DNA of 64,000 nt from Rhodopseudomonas faecalis (GCF_003217325.1 NZ_QJTI01000009.1:62001-126000); one strand, 5' to 3'. Shown: positions 9,977-20,384, numbered from the stretch's first letter. Numbers and translations are program-made. The notes: generated by a model not told the origin, from the letters alone.

Positions 9977-11173
9977 TCATTTGGTGCCGAGCCATTTGCG
10001 CGACGCCTCGTCGACCTGGGCCCGCTCCTCCGGCGACAATTGCGCCAGCGCTTCATCGAGCATCAGGTCGCCTTTTCCGGCGGTTTTGGCGACCACATGC
10101 CATTTCAGGCCCTCGATCCGGTCGATCGGCGCGCCCTGCCCGGTGACCAGCACCCGGGCCAGCCGGTTCTGGGCGATGGCGTTATTCTGCCGGGCCGCCT
10201 TGCGCAGCAGCGCCACCGCGGCGACTTCGTTCTTAGGCGTGCCGGTGCCATTAAACAGCGCGATCGCATATTCGACCTCGGCATCGACATTGCCGGACAC
10301 CGCCGCGGCCTGCAGCAGCCGCACCGCCTGCTCGACGTTTTTCTCGACCCCGGTGCCCTCCTTGTAGAAGGTCGCCAGCGCGTATTGCGCCTCGGCATTG
10401 CCGGCGTCGGCAGCGAGCCGCAACAGCTCGGCGGCGCGCTTGACGTCCTGCGGAAAGGTCTGGCCGTCGAGATACAGCAAAGCGAGGTTATAGGCCGCCT
10501 TGGGATTGCCGAGCTTGGCGGACGACGCCAGCCAGCGGGCACCCTCGGCGCGGCTGGGCAGACCGCCGCGACCGGCCAGCCGCATCATGCCGAGCGCGAA
10601 CATTGCCTCGCGGTCGCCGGCTTCCGCGGCGCGGGTGTACCACTCCACCGCCTTGGGGAAGTCGCGTTTGATGCCGAGCCCGTTGGAATAGAGCTCGCCC
10701 AGCATGGTCATCGCCTTGGGGTCGCCGTACTCCTGGGCGCGCTTGGTGGCGAGGTCGAGCGCGGTCTTGTAGTGGCCGCGCTGATAGGCGCCATAGACCA
10801 AGTCGGCACTGCCATCCTCGGACGGCGCCGCGGCGGTATTGGCCGGCGGCGCGGCGGCGGGTGCTGCCGCAGGCTTCTTGGACGCATCGGGCTTGGCGGC
10901 GCTGTCCGCGGGCTTGGCCGCAGGCTTCGGCGCCGGACGGGTTTCCGCCTTGGGTGCCGGCTGCGGCGCGGCCGGCCTCGGCTGCGCCTGCGGCGGCGTG
11001 GCGCGCGGCGGCGGCGCGGGTGGCGCCGGACGGGCCGCGGGCGGAGCCGGACGGTTGTCGGGAGCAGCGGGGATCGGCGCCGGCGGCGACAGCGACAGCT
11101 GCGCGGCCGCATAGGGAGCCGGCAACGCCGCCCCCAGAAACGCCATAACCCGCAGCGCGGCGCGCACCGTCAT
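9977..11173 (-). CDS. Secreted Sel1-repeat (SLR/TPR-like) protein
   Basis: 398-residue protein with a signal peptide (RVMAFLGAALPAPYAAAQ), then an Ala/Pro-rich low-complexity region to about residue 125, then six or seven Sel1-like repeats of about 36 residues (for example AMTMLGELYSNGLGIKRDFP, KAAYNLALLYLDGQTFPQD, EAQYALATFYKEGTGVEKN). Sel1 repeats form alpha-solenoids that mediate protein contacts; no enzymatic domain is visible. The ATG overlaps the stop of the ThiE-like gene by 4 bp, indicating translational coupling. Confidence 0.88.
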   Translation of the reverse strand: MTVRAALRVMAFLGAALPAPYAAAQLSLSPPAPIPAAPDNRPAPPAARPAPPAPPPRATPPQAQPRPAAPQPAPKAETRPAPKPAAKPADSAAKPDASKKPAAAPAAAPPANTAAAPSEDGSADLVYGAYQRGHYKTALDLATKRAQEYGDPKAMTMLGELYSNGLGIKRDFPKAVEWYTRAAEAGDREAMFALGMMRLAGRGGLPSRAEGARWLASSAKLGNPKAAYNLALLYLDGQTFPQDVKRAAELLRLAADAGNAEAQYALATFYKEGTGVEKNVEQAVRLLQAAAVSGNVDAEVEYAIALFNGTGTPKNEVAAVALLRKAARQNNAIAQNRLARVLVTGQGAPIDRIEGLKWHVVAKTAGKGDLMLDEALAQLSPEERAQVDEASRKWLGTK

Positions 11174-11862
11174 TGCGGGGCTGCTCCGCTGGCGGCGGCG
11201 TGAGCGGCCAACACAGCCTGATAGCCGCGGGCGATCGCCGCGGCGGCATCCGCGAGCGCCGCGGCCGGACCGCGGGCATCATTCCAGATCAGATCGCCGA
11301 CCAGCACGAAATCGGCGCCAGCAGCGGCAAATTCCTCGGCCTCTTCAAACGACAGCGCGTAGCCGACGCAAGGCGGCTCGAACAGCTCGACCCACCATTG
11401 CAGCCGCTCGGCGATCGCATCCGAGGCCGGGCGCTGACCTTCGCGCTCCGGCTCGCCGAACAGCACGTAATCGGCGCCGATTTCGCCGGCGAGCATGGCG
11501 TCGTGCCGGGTGCGCAGACCGCCGACCCCGGCGATCCGGTCCGGCTGCAGCTTGTCGGCAAACTCCTTGAGCGCGGCGATGCCGTGAAGATGGGCGCCGT
11601 CGGCCCCTGAGCGCGCCACCAATTCGGGCTCGCCATCGAGCAGCAGCGCGACGCCGGCCTTCTGCACCGCGGGCGCGATCGCCTTGGCGCGGGTGATCAG
11701 GCTGCGCGGATCAGACGGCGCCAGCCGCAGCAGCAGCGCGGCGACATCCTGAGCGGCGAGTACAGCGGGCAAAGCCGCCGCCAGCGGCGCCGGATCATCG
11801 ATCTGCGGCGTGGCGAGATAGAGCCGGGGTGCGGGCGGCGGCGGAAGCGGTTTGGCAGCCAT
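11170..11862 (-). CDS. ThiE/TenI-like thiamine phosphate synthase family protein
   Basis: 230-residue TIM-barrel protein of the thiamine-phosphate synthase family. Family features include LYLATP at the N terminus, VALLLDGEPELVARSGADGAH (about 71-90) and GVGGLRTRHDAMLAGEIGA (about 117-135) followed by DYVLFGEP. The C-terminal phosphate-binding loop is less typical: family enzymes usually have a Gly-Gly-Ile block, here replaced by DFVLVGDLIWND. It may therefore be a TenI-like or diverged member rather than the main ThiE. It is 6 bp after fba and overlaps the Sel1 gene. Confidence 0.78.
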   Translation of the reverse strand: MAAKPLPPPPAPRLYLATPQIDDPAPLAAALPAVLAAQDVAALLLRLAPSDPRSLITRAKAIAPAVQKAGVALLLDGEPELVARSGADGAHLHGIAALKEFADKLQPDRIAGVGGLRTRHDAMLAGEIGADYVLFGEPEREGQRPASDAIAERLQWWVELFEPPCVGYALSFEEAEEFAAAGADFVLVGDLIWNDARGPAAALADAAAAIARGYQAVLAAHAAASGAAPQ

Positions 11863-11868
11863 GGTCGG

Positions 11869-12894
11869 TCAAGCAGCCTTGCTCTCGAGCGCCGCATCCC
11901 ATTGGCCGCGGCTGGCCAGCGCATTCATGCGCGCGCGATGCGAAAAAGCGGCCTGACCGGCGGCGACATTGGCCGCCTGGCCGGCCCACGCCTTCTGCGG
12001 CGCGGCCTGCAGCGCGCGGCCATAGGAGAAGGTCAGATGCCACGGCAGCCCACCGATCTTGTTCATCGCATCGAGATGGGCGGTGGCGTCCTGATCGGAC
12101 TGGCCACCAGACAGGAACGCAATTCCCGGCACCGCTGCCGGGACGCAAGCCTTCAACAATTTCACGGTCTTCTCCGCCACTTCGGCGATCCCGGCCGGCT
12201 TGGCGGCCTTCTTGCCGGCAACCGCCATGTTCGGCTTCAGGATCATGCCTTCCAGCGCCACTTTCTGATAATATAGTTCCTGGAAGGTTTCCTTGAGCAC
12301 GAATTCGGTCACCTCATAGCAGCGATCGATATCGTGGCCGCCATCCATCAAGACTTCCGGTTCCACGATCGGCACGATCTGCGCCGCCTGGCACAGCGCG
12401 GCATAGCGCGCCAGCGCATGGGCGTTGGTGTGAATCGCGGCATAGCTCGGAATGCCATCGCCGATGTCGATCACCGCGCGCCATTTGGCAAAGCGCGCGC
12501 CGCGCTGGTAATAGCGCGCCAAGCGCTCGGCGAGCCGGTCGAGGCCGATGGTGATGGTCTCGCCCGGACAGGACGGCAGCGGCTGCGTGCCCTCATCGAC
12601 CTTGATGCCGGGAATGCTGCCAGCCTGCTCGATCAGCTTGATCAGCGGCGTGCCGTCGGCGGCATCCTGCCAGATCGTTTCGTCGTACAGGATCACGCCG
12701 GAGATGCAGCCCTGCATCGCAGCTTCGCTGCGGAACAGCATCTCGCGATAGTCGCGGCGCGACTGCTCGGTGGAAGCGACGCCAATGGCGTCAAAACGCT
12801 TCTTGATGGTTCCTGCGGATTCATCCGCGGCGAGAATGCCCTTGCCCGGTTGCACCATGGCCTGGGCGATCGCGTGAAGTTCGGCCAGTTTCAT
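11869..12894 (-). CDS. fba: Class I fructose-bisphosphate aldolase
   Basis: 341-residue Schiff-base (class I) aldolase, cleaving fructose-1,6-bisphosphate to DHAP and GAP and running in reverse in the Calvin cycle. The start is the ATG at 12894 with GGGAG upstream; a longer frame begins at 12954 without support. Visible motifs are GKGILAADESAGTIKKRFD (about 18-36), VEPEVLMDGGHDIDRC, LEGMILKPNMAVAG with the Schiff-base Lys, and the C-terminal GGQSDQDAT region. It follows pgk and precedes a ThiE-like gene by 6 bp. Confidence 0.93.
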   Translation of the reverse strand: MKLAELHAIAQAMVQPGKGILAADESAGTIKKRFDAIGVASTEQSRRDYREMLFRSEAAMQGCISGVILYDETIWQDAADGTPLIKLIEQAGSIPGIKVDEGTQPLPSCPGETITIGLDRLAERLARYYQRGARFAKWRAVIDIGDGIPSYAAIHTNAHALARYAALCQAAQIVPIVEPEVLMDGGHDIDRCYEVTEFVLKETFQELYYQKVALEGMILKPNMAVAGKKAAKPAGIAEVAEKTVKLLKACVPAAVPGIAFLSGGQSDQDATAHLDAMNKIGGLPWHLTFSYGRALQAAPQKAWAGQAANVAAGQAAFSHRARMNALASRGQWDAALESKAA

Positions 12895-13166
12895 CGGAGG
12901 CTCCCTAAGGCTGCTATGTGGTTGAATGGCGGCAGTCCTGCCAAAACCAAACACACCGCCAACCGCGGTTCAACGCGCTGTGGCGGGTGGCAGCCCATCA
13001 CTTCGGGACGAGGGTGACGCCGGCAGGCCGAGCGCGTGGCAACCAGCGCCCGCTGGCGACCCGCCAGACAACAGAAAAACGGCCGCACCAAGCGGCATCA
13101 CCGCCGGCCGGCCGTTCTTGATTCTTGTGCGAACCGCCTTGGCGGCGGATCAGAATTGGCGGCGGA
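12895..13166. other. Spacer between pgk and fba
   Basis: 272 bp with no gene. It holds the pgk terminator (13075-13115) and a short direct repeat GGCGGCGGATCAGA beside the pgk stop (13140-13170). Confidence 0.6.
13075..13115 (-). terminator. Rho-independent terminator after pgk
   Basis: Read on the minus strand: outer stem ACGGCCG ... CGGCCGT with an internal GC-rich stem, followed by TTTTC. It lies about 50 bp after the pgk stop, so fba expression needs read-through or its own promoter. Confidence 0.65.
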
Positions 13167-14360
13167 TCAGATCTTGAGAACCTCGACGCCCGGCAGCGGC
13201 TTGCCTTCCATCCATTCCAGGAACGCACCGCCCGCGGTCGAGATGTAGGTGAACTGCTCGGCCACGCCGGCCTGGTTCAGCGCCGCGACGGTGTCGCCGC
13301 CGCCCGCCACCGAAATCAGCTTGCCGGCCTTGGTGCGTGCCGCAGCGTGCTTGGCGGCGGTCACGGTGCCCTTGTCGAACGGGGTCAACTCGAACGCGCC
13401 GACCGGGCCGTTCCAGACCAGCGTCGCGGCATCGTCGATCGCGGCATTGATACGCTCGATCGAGCGCGGGCCGACGTCGAGAATCATGCCGTCGGCCGGG
13501 ATCGCATCGAGCCCATAGGCGAAGGCCGGGGCATTGGCTTCGAAGTGGAACGCCACGGTGGCGTCGACCGGCAGGATGATCGCGCAATTGGCGGCTTCCG
13601 CCTTCTCCAAAATGCGACGCGCGGTCGGGGCCAGGTCCTTCTCGCACAGCGACTTGCCGACGCCGACGCCCTGCGCGTGCAGGAAGGTGTTGGCCATGCC
13701 GCCACCGATCACCAGCGCCTGCACCTTGGTCACGAGGTTTTCCAAAAGGTCGATCTTGGTCGAGACCTTGGCGCCGCCGACGATCGCGATCACCGGACGC
13801 TTCGGCGCTTCGAGGGCCTTGTTGAGCGCGTCGATTTCCGCCTGCATGGTGCGGCCGGCATAGGCCGGCAGCTTGTGACCGACGCCTTCGGTCGAAGCGT
13901 GCGCGCGATGCGCCGCCGAGAACGCGTCATTGACCCACAGGTCGCCGAGCTTGGCGAGTTCCTCGACAAACGCCGGATCGTTCTTTTCCTCGCCCTTGTG
14001 GAAGCGGGTATTTTCCAGGCACAGCACGTCGCCGTCCTTCATCGCCGCGATCGCCGCTGCCGCGACCTCGCCGATGCAATCCTCGGCGAAAGCGACCGGA
14101 CGCTTGATCACGCCCGACAGCGCCGCCGCGATCGGCTTCAGCGAGTCCTTCGGATCGGGTCCCTTCGGCCGGCCGAAATGAGCCAGCAGGATCACCTTGC
14201 CGCCCTTGTCCGAAATCTCGGTGATGGTCGGCATGATGCGTTCGAGGCGGGTGTCGTCGGTGACGACGCCCTTGTCCATGGGAACGTTGAGGTCGACGCG
14301 CAGCAGCACGCGCTTGCCCTTCAGGTCGGCGTCATCAAGGGTGCGAAAGGTCTTGGTCAT
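13167..14360 (-). CDS. pgk: Phosphoglycerate kinase
   Basis: 397-residue glycolytic/Calvin-cycle kinase interconverting 1,3-bisphosphoglycerate + ADP and 3-phosphoglycerate + ATP. The start is the ATG at 14360 ([20 protein letters not shown]); a 54-residue upstream extension is not family-like. Motifs: [11 protein letters not shown] (about 21-31), [10 protein letters not shown], the hinge and nucleotide region [17 protein letters not shown], and the C-terminal [15 protein letters not shown]. It is downstream of gap by 168 bp, in the common gap-pgk-fba order. Confidence 0.96.
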   Translation of the reverse strand: MTKTFRTLDDADLKGKRVLLRVDLNVPMDKGVVTDDTRLERIMPTITEISDKGGKVILLAHFGRPKGPDPKDSLKPIAAALSGVIKRPVAFAEDCIGEVAAAAIAAMKDGDVLCLENTRFHKGEEKNDPAFVEELAKLGDLWVNDAFSAAHRAHASTEGVGHKLPAYAGRTMQAEIDALNKALEAPKRPVIAIVGGAKVSTKIDLLENLVTKVQALVIGGGMANTFLHAQGVGVGKSLCEKDLAPTARRILEKAEAANCAIILPVDATVAFHFEANAPAFAYGLDAIPADGMILDVGPRSIERINAAIDDAATLVWNGPVGAFELTPFDKGTVTAAKHAAARTKAGKLISVAGGGDTVAALNQAGVAEQFTYISTAGGAFLEWMEGKPLPGVEVLKI

Positions 14361-14528
14361 CGGATCTCTCAACTCACGCGCGGGAAAGCTTGGGGATCGG
14401 CCGGACGACGTGCCGGAACGGGATGGACTGTGAATTACGATAAGGCGCCACGACGGGCGTGACGCCTCACAACAATCACCCCTCGGCCGGGGCAGCGCGG
14501 GGCTGCTCCGGCCTTGAGGCACCAGAGG

Positions 14529-15536
<1,008 letters not shown>

Positions 15537-15666
15537 TCACTTTCTCCTCAAGCGCTCACGTCAAGTTAATGGAAGGTGTAAGATTGGGCAGTGTCTTGCC
15601 CTGAATGGCGGCACGATGCAATGCGTCATCGTGGAGAGGGTTACTTTCCTGAACCGCTCGGGCTGA

Positions 15667-16460
15667 TCAGCCCGCGAGCTTGGCGCGCGCTGCGGCCGCT
15701 ACCGCCTCCGCAGTGAGGCCAAAATGGCGGAAAAGGTGGCGCGCCGGGGCGCTCGCACCAAAACTGTGCATACCGACAAATCCGCCGTCCGGTCCGATCA
15801 CGGCATCCCAGCCGAACCGCACCGCGGCTTCCACCGCGATTGTCACCGGCGCCGCGCCGATGATCGCCGCGCGGACGCTGGCCGGCTGCGCCAGCAGCAG
15901 ATCGAGCGACGGCACCGACTCTACCCGGGTCGAAATGTCGCGCTCCGCCCGCAGCCGCTGCGCGGCGACCGCAATCATCAGCTCCGAGCCTGAGGCAAAC
16001 AGCGTGACCTGCGCGGGTCACGCTGTTGCGATTAATTCGCAACCGTCGCGAGCGCAGCGATGGGAGGCGTCGGCGATCGGCGCCGCGCCGAGCGGCTCAC
16101 CATGCGCCGCCGCCTTGGTTTCAGCCATCGCCGCCGCGATCACTTGCTGATGGCGGGCAGCGATCGCCAATCCATTCCAGCCATGGCCCCGGAACCGCGC
16201 CAGCTGATCACCAAAGTCGGTCAGCGCCAGCGGCGCTGGCGATGGTAATACCCTCATCGTCAATGGGCGCGATCATCGCGGGACTGGACGCCTTTCATCA
16301 GGTCGCCGTCGGCGCAGGCCACGCAGGAGTAGTGATCAACGATCGCGCCGCAAAATTCCGCGCCGAGCCATCGCTCCGCCTGCGCGCGAATCGCATTGGC
16401 CATGGTCGCGGACAGGTATTCGGCACCGCTGTTCCATCTCGCATCGGCTTCTGCTGATCG
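15667..16460 (-). pseudogene. tkt: Decayed transketolase
   Basis: Three pieces read in order on the minus strand match different parts of transketolase. About 16438-16265 reads SATMANAIRAQAERWLGAEF, IVDHYSC and DGDLMKGV (ThDP domain, about 115-160 in the family). About 16263-16130 reads DDEGITI in one frame, then LALTDFGDQLARFRGHGWN in another (the IDxxGI and glycolaldehyde-region block), so a frameshift lies near 16215. About 16020-15667 reads VTLFASGSELMIAVAAQRL through GPDGGFVGMHSFGASAPARH to the end (C-terminal domain). The N terminus and about 300 middle residues are missing. It lies exactly between gap and zapA, where tkt is expected. A second transketolase elsewhere (for example cbbT) presumably supplies the activity. 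Confidence 0.85.
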
Positions 16461-16600
16461 GCGCGGGTCGGGCGCGGGCTCCGCTTTGTCGTGTATAGTT
16501 GAGTCATGACGTTGCGCTTGCCTTCCGCGCCACATACGTTTGCAAGTCAAAGGCTTGCCCGGCGCAGCTGCCGGGCTGCGAGAGAAGGCCCGCGCCACCA

Positions 16601-16918
16601 ATGACTGACCGTCGTCCCGGTTCCTTGGCTCTATCGATGTCCTCCGAGATCGAGGCCGCGACGCGGCGGCTGATGGCGGCGCTCGACGCGCTGGAAGGCG
16701 CGGCGGAACGGCGTAGCGAAGCCGATCGCGACGAGGACGAGCTGGCCTCGCGGATTCACGCGCTCGGCGTCGATCGCTCGCGGCTGGCCGATGAACTCGA
16801 CACCTCGCTGGTACGCACCCGCAATCTGGAGCGCGCCAATCGCGAAATCGCCGCCAAGCTGGACGCCGCGATCGGCAGTCTGCGCACCGTGCTGAAGCCG
16901 GAGGACGAACGCGCATGA
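16601..16918 (+). CDS. DUF4164 coiled-coil protein
   Basis: 105-residue mostly helical, charged protein of the DUF4164 family (SEIEAATRRLMAALDALEGA ... LERANREIAAKLDAAIGSLR). Function unknown; the family is found immediately before zapA in Rhizobiales, suggesting a division-related role. The start is the ATG at 16601; an ATG at 16637 (MSSEIEAAT) is an alternative. Its stop overlaps the zapA start as ATGA, so the two are translationally coupled. Confidence 0.8.
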   Translation: MTDRRPGSLALSMSSEIEAATRRLMAALDALEGAAERRSEADRDEDELASRIHALGVDRSRLADELDTSLVRTRNLERANREIAAKLDAAIGSLRTVLKPEDERA

Positions 16919-17298
16919 GCGGAGCCAACAGCCACGTCAATGTCACCATCAACGGCCGTCAGTACCGGATGGCCTGCGAAGAGGGGCAGGAAACCCGGCT
17001 GATTCAGCTCGCCGACGATCTTGCCGCGCGCATTGCAAGGCTGCGCGATCGGTTCGGCGAGATCGGCGATGCCCGGCTGGTGGTGATGGCGGCGCTCACC
17101 GTCTCGGACGAATTGTTCGACGCCCGCGACCGGATCGAGGCACTGCAACATGAGCGCGCCGCGCTGATCGAAGGCGGCGCCGCCGCCAAGGTGGTGGAAA
17201 GCGCAGTGGTCGCCGCACTCAATTCGGCTGCCGAACGGATCGAAAAGACCACCCAGGTGCTGAACCGCACCATCGGCGGCGGCATCGCGATCGGCTGA
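16915..17298 (+). CDS. zapA: Cell division protein ZapA
   Basis: 127-residue ZapA, which binds and cross-links FtsZ filaments at midcell. The N-terminal NVTINGRQYRMACEEGQE (about 8-25) and the following helix LIQLADDLAARIARLRDRFG match the family. A long C-terminal helix (NSAAERIEKTTQVLNR) forms the coiled-coil dimer. In most proteobacteria 6S RNA and the 5-formyl-THF cyclo-ligase gene follow; here they are 31 kb away on the other strand. Confidence 0.93.
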   Translation: MSGANSHVNVTINGRQYRMACEEGQETRLIQLADDLAARIARLRDRFGEIGDARLVVMAALTVSDELFDARDRIEALQHERAALIEGGAAAKVVESAVVAALNSAAERIEKTTQVLNRTIGGGIAIG

Positions 17299-17533
17299 GC
17301 AACGTCGCGGCAAGAACGGAGAGCGGGGCCATTGGACGCCTTGCGTCGGGACATTCAGTGATCTTGCAGGAAGGCTCCTCAAGAAGCCGCGGTCAACGCT
17401 GGAACATCAGGTCACTACTCCGATTGATGAAACGCGCCGCCTCGGCGATCGAATGCTTCGCTGCTTTGCGGCATGCGAAAGACTGGCGAAGCGCACGATG
17501 ACCTTACGGCCAGCGCACAACGAAGGATCGAAC

Positions 17534-17935
17534 ATGCAGGTCAATCCCTATCTGCTCTACAACGGCAATTGCGAGGAAGCCTTCAACTATTACGTCCGCG
17601 CACTGGGCGGCAAAGTCGACATGATGGCGCGCTACCAGGGCAGCCCGGCCGCCGACCACGTGCCGCCGGAATGGGCCAGCAAGGTCATGCATGCGCAGCT
17701 CTCGATCGATGGCGAGGTGCTGATGGCCGCCGATGCCCCGCCCGGCACCGCCAAGCCGCCGGCTGGATTTGCGGTGTCGCTGCAGGTCGAGGACCCGGCG
17801 AAAGCCGATCGGGTGTTCGCCGCGCTCGCTGATGGCGGCGAGATCACCATGCCGATCGACAAGACGTTTTGGGCGCGCCGCTTTGGCATGTGCGTCGATC
17901 GGTTCGGCATCCCGTGGATGATCAATTGCGAGTGA
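17534..17935 (+). CDS. VOC family (PhnB/glyoxalase-like) protein
   Basis: 133-residue vicinal-oxygen-chelate fold protein of the PhnB/3-demethylubiquinone methyltransferase-like group. It begins MQVNPYLLYNGNCEEAFNYY, with GGKVDMMARYQGSP, HAQLSIDGEVLMAADAP and the C-terminal WARRFGMCVDRFGIPWMINC. The start is the ATG at 17534 with AAGGAT 6 bp upstream; upstream codons read in frame lack family similarity. Function in the cell is unknown. Confidence 0.88.
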   Translation: MQVNPYLLYNGNCEEAFNYYVRALGGKVDMMARYQGSPAADHVPPEWASKVMHAQLSIDGEVLMAADAPPGTAKPPAGFAVSLQVEDPAKADRVFAALADGGEITMPIDKTFWARRFGMCVDRFGIPWMINCE

Positions 17936-18042
17936 CGGCCCCGCTCTAATCACGCCCGCCCTGCCCGCTTGTTCCCCGGCCTGTTCCGCAGCGAGGAAGC
18001 CTTCGCAGGTTCCCGCGTTGTCGATCAGCGGAGGGCGGGGCG

Positions 18043-19245
18043 ATGCCGTCGAGTTTTGTCAAAAACGCCGTGGTGCTCGGGCTGCTGTCGGCGATCGGCC
18101 CGTTCGCGATCGACATGTATCTGCCGGCGCTGCCCGCGATCGCCGGCGATCTGCACGCCTCGGCAGCCGCGACCCAGTGGTCGCTGACCGCCTATTTCCT
18201 CGCCTTCGGCGTCTGCCAGATCGTCTATGGCCCGGCCTCCGATGCGTGGGGCCGCAAGCCGCCGCTTTATTTCGGCCTCGCATTATTCGCGCTCGGCGCG
18301 CTCGGCTGCAGCCTTTCGCCCGATATCGGCTGGCTGATCGGCTGCCGGCTGCTGCAGGGCATCGGCGCCGCGGCGGTGACGGTGATCCCGCGCGCGGTGG
18401 TGCGCGACCTGCACACCGGCATCGCCGCGACCCGGCTGATGGGGCTGGTGATGCTAGTGTTCAGCGTGTCGCCGATCTTTGCGCCGCTTCTCGGCAGCGC
18501 GTTGATCGTGCCGCTCGGCTGGCGCGCGGTGTTCGTGGCGATGACGGTGGCGGCGCTGCTCGCCATGGTGCTGGTGGCGACGCTGCTGCCGGAAACCAGG
18601 CCGCCCGCGCAGCGGCTCAGCGGCGGGCTGCGCCGCGTCAAAGGCACATTTGCGCAAGTGCTGAGCGAGCGCCGCTTCTGGGCGCTGTCGCTGGTCGGCG
18701 GGCTCGGCATGGCCAGCTTCTTTGCGTTCCTGGCCAATTCCTCATTCGTGTACATCGAGCATTTTGGGCTGACGCCGCTGCACTACAGCCTGGCGTTCGC
18801 GCTCAATGCGATCGGCTTCATCGCCGGCTCGCAATGCTCGGCGCCGCTTGGCGCGCGGCTCGGCATCCCGCGCGTCATGCGGCTCGGCATGGCGCTTTAC
18901 GCCAGCCTGGCACTGACACTGCTGGCGCTGACCTTGGCCGGGCTCGATGACCTGATGGCGCTGATGGCGATGCTGTTTGCGATCTTCGCCTGCCTCGGGC
19001 TGACGCTGCCGCCGATCATGGTGATGCTGCTCGACGAGCACGGCCCGATCGCCGGCAGCGTGTCGGCGCTGAGCGGCACGGTGCAGATGATGGTCGGCGG
19101 CGCGGTGATCGGCGTGCTCAGCCAGTTCGTGGATGGCAGCGCGTTGCCGATGGTGAGTGCGATCGCGCTGTGCGCGCTCGGCGCTGCGACCATTGCCTTG
19201 ATCGCGCTGCCGCGCCGCGCGCCGGCGCCGCTGCCGGCCGAATAG
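18043..19245 (+). CDS. Bcr/CflA family multidrug efflux MFS transporter
   Basis: 400-residue 12-helix major facilitator protein of the drug:H+ antiporter-1 Bcr/CflA family. The N-terminal IGPFAIDMYLPALPAIA, motif A-like GPASDAWGRKPPLYFGLA between helices 2 and 3, and motif C-like VFSVSPIFAPLLGSAL are typical. Such proteins export bicyclomycin, chloramphenicol or sulfonamides, or sometimes cysteine; the actual substrate is unknown. It is monocistronic, closed by a strong terminator. Confidence 0.9.
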   Translation: MPSSFVKNAVVLGLLSAIGPFAIDMYLPALPAIAGDLHASAAATQWSLTAYFLAFGVCQIVYGPASDAWGRKPPLYFGLALFALGALGCSLSPDIGWLIGCRLLQGIGAAAVTVIPRAVVRDLHTGIAATRLMGLVMLVFSVSPIFAPLLGSALIVPLGWRAVFVAMTVAALLAMVLVATLLPETRPPAQRLSGGLRRVKGTFAQVLSERRFWALSLVGGLGMASFFAFLANSSFVYIEHFGLTPLHYSLAFALNAIGFIAGSQCSAPLGARLGIPRVMRLGMALYASLALTLLALTLAGLDDLMALMAMLFAIFACLGLTLPPIMVMLLDEHGPIAGSVSALSGTVQMMVGGAVIGVLSQFVDGSALPMVSAIALCALGAATIALIALPRRAPAPLPAE

Positions 19246-19248
19246 CAA

Positions 19249-19279
19249 AACGCGCCGCTCGGGGGCTGAGCGGCGCGTT
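19249..19279 (+). terminator. Rho-independent terminator after the Bcr/CflA gene
   Basis: Perfect 12-bp stem AACGCGCCGCTC / GAGCGGCGCGTT with a 7-nt loop, 4 bp after the stop codon, followed by GATGTTT. Confidence 0.8.
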
Positions 19280-19309
19280 GATGTTTGCAGAAAGACGAGA
19301 GTGTAATAC

Positions 19310-19455
19310 CGACGGCGATTGATACTAACTACTCCGCACGTCATGGCCGGGCTCGTCCCGGCCATGACGTCTTTGATCTTTCGGCGTCTTCAAGACGTGG
19401 ATGCCCGCGACAAGCGCGGGCATGACGGTCATTGGTATGACCCGATGGTATAGCC
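19310..19455. repeat. Two-palindrome intergenic repeat (copy 1)
   Basis: About 145 bp made of two palindromic modules: one centred on GGCCGGGCTCGTCCCGGCC, the other on GCCCGCGACAAGCGCGGGC, with edges GGCGATTGATAC and GACCCGATGGTAT. The copy at 48345-48495 is the same unit in inverse orientation with the same edges. Other copies are at 24.4, 46.4 and 52.3 kb. Confidence 0.85.
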
Positions 19456-19463
19456 CTGGCGCG

Positions 19464-20384
19464 TTACATCGCGCGGGCGGTGCGCTGCGCTTCGGCGACG
19501 TTGGTGACGAAGGTCGAGCCCGGCTTGGCATAGAGGAAGCCGTTGGCAACCGGCACCGAATAAAGGCCGGTCAGCGCCGCGGAGGCTTCCGCCGGAGTCT
19601 TCTTGCCGTCGATCACGTCGCGATACAGCTTGGCCACCGCGACCATGTCGCATTGCTGCGGCGACAACCGCAGCGAACGCACGCCGGCCTTGGCGAGCTC
19701 GCCAATCTCGTTGATCACGCTGGTGCAGGCATAGGACAGCGTCTGCACGCCGTTCATCGCCAGGAACGGCTCGTTGTCGAGCGTCATCACCGCCAGCCCG
19801 TCCGGGTCCTGCTCGCACACGAACTTGCAATTGTCCTTGCTGAGCTTGTTGAGCCGGGCGTGATAGCAGCGCGCGGAGATCGCCAGCGGCGCACGGCCGA
19901 AGCCGAACACCTCGATGGTGACATCCGGCAGCGCGCCGGCGATCGCGCGGATCGCGGTCATCGGCAGCTCCGGCGGCAGGCAGATGCGCTTGGCGCCGTG
20001 CGAGGCGAAATAGGTCGCGGTCGCTTCGTTATAGATGTTCACGAACGGACCAATCGCATGCGGCCGGTCGCCGATCATGCCGAGGCACGACAGATCGTTC
20101 ACTTCCATCATGAAGCTGTTGTCGGCGGCCAGTTCCGCCATCGCATTGCGCTCGCGCGCCAGCGACATCAGCATCAGGGAGCCGAGCACCACCTCTTTGC
20201 CGGCAGCGGCGAGCCGCTCGATCACCGCCGGCATGTGGTCGGCGAGGAAGGGGGCGCGCTTGGAGCACACCACCTCGCCCACCACGACGCTGTCGATCGG
20301 CGCTTCATCGGCGATCCGGAAATAGAAATCGCGCCATTCCTCGGGCTTCCAGTTGTACAGCACTGGTCCAAGAGTGAGCTTCAT
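19464..20384 (-). CDS. ubiV: UbiV, O2-independent ubiquinone hydroxylation (peptidase U32 family)
   Basis: 306-residue U32-fold protein. With UbiU it forms the complex that hydroxylates the ubiquinone ring without oxygen, using prephenate as oxygen donor; UbiT assists. UbiV carries a 4Fe-4S cluster on four Cys. All four are visible: Cys40 (GEVVCSKR) and the CX12CX3C set in SARCYHARLNKLSKDNCKFV followed by Cys. The C terminus YAKPGSTFVTNV is family-typical. It is 52 bp after ubiU in the ubiT-ubiU-ubiV operon. Confidence 0.94.
   Translation of the reverse strand: MKLTLGPVLYNWKPEEWRDFYFRIADEAPIDSVVVGEVVCSKRAPFLADHMPAVIERLAAAGKEVVLGSLMLMSLARERNAMAELAADNSFMMEVNDLSCLGMIGDRPHAIGPFVNIYNEATATYFASHGAKRICLPPELPMTAIRAIAGALPDVTIEVFGFGRAPLAISARCYHARLNKLSKDNCKFVCEQDPDGLAVMTLDNEPFLAMNGVQTLSYACTSVINEIGELAKAGVRSLRLSPQQCDMVAVAKLYRDVIDGKKTPAEASAALTGLYSVPVANGFLYAKPGSTFVTNVAEAQRTARAM

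Noticed and set aside
9944-11203. A 419-codon plus-strand frame opposite the Sel1-repeat gene
   Set aside because: Arg/Gly-rich and repetitive only because the minus-strand gene is Ala/Pro-rich.
16260-16952. A 230-codon minus-strand frame over the DUF4164/zapA start
   Set aside because: Only its last part resembles transketolase; the rest is the shadow of the DUF4164 gene.
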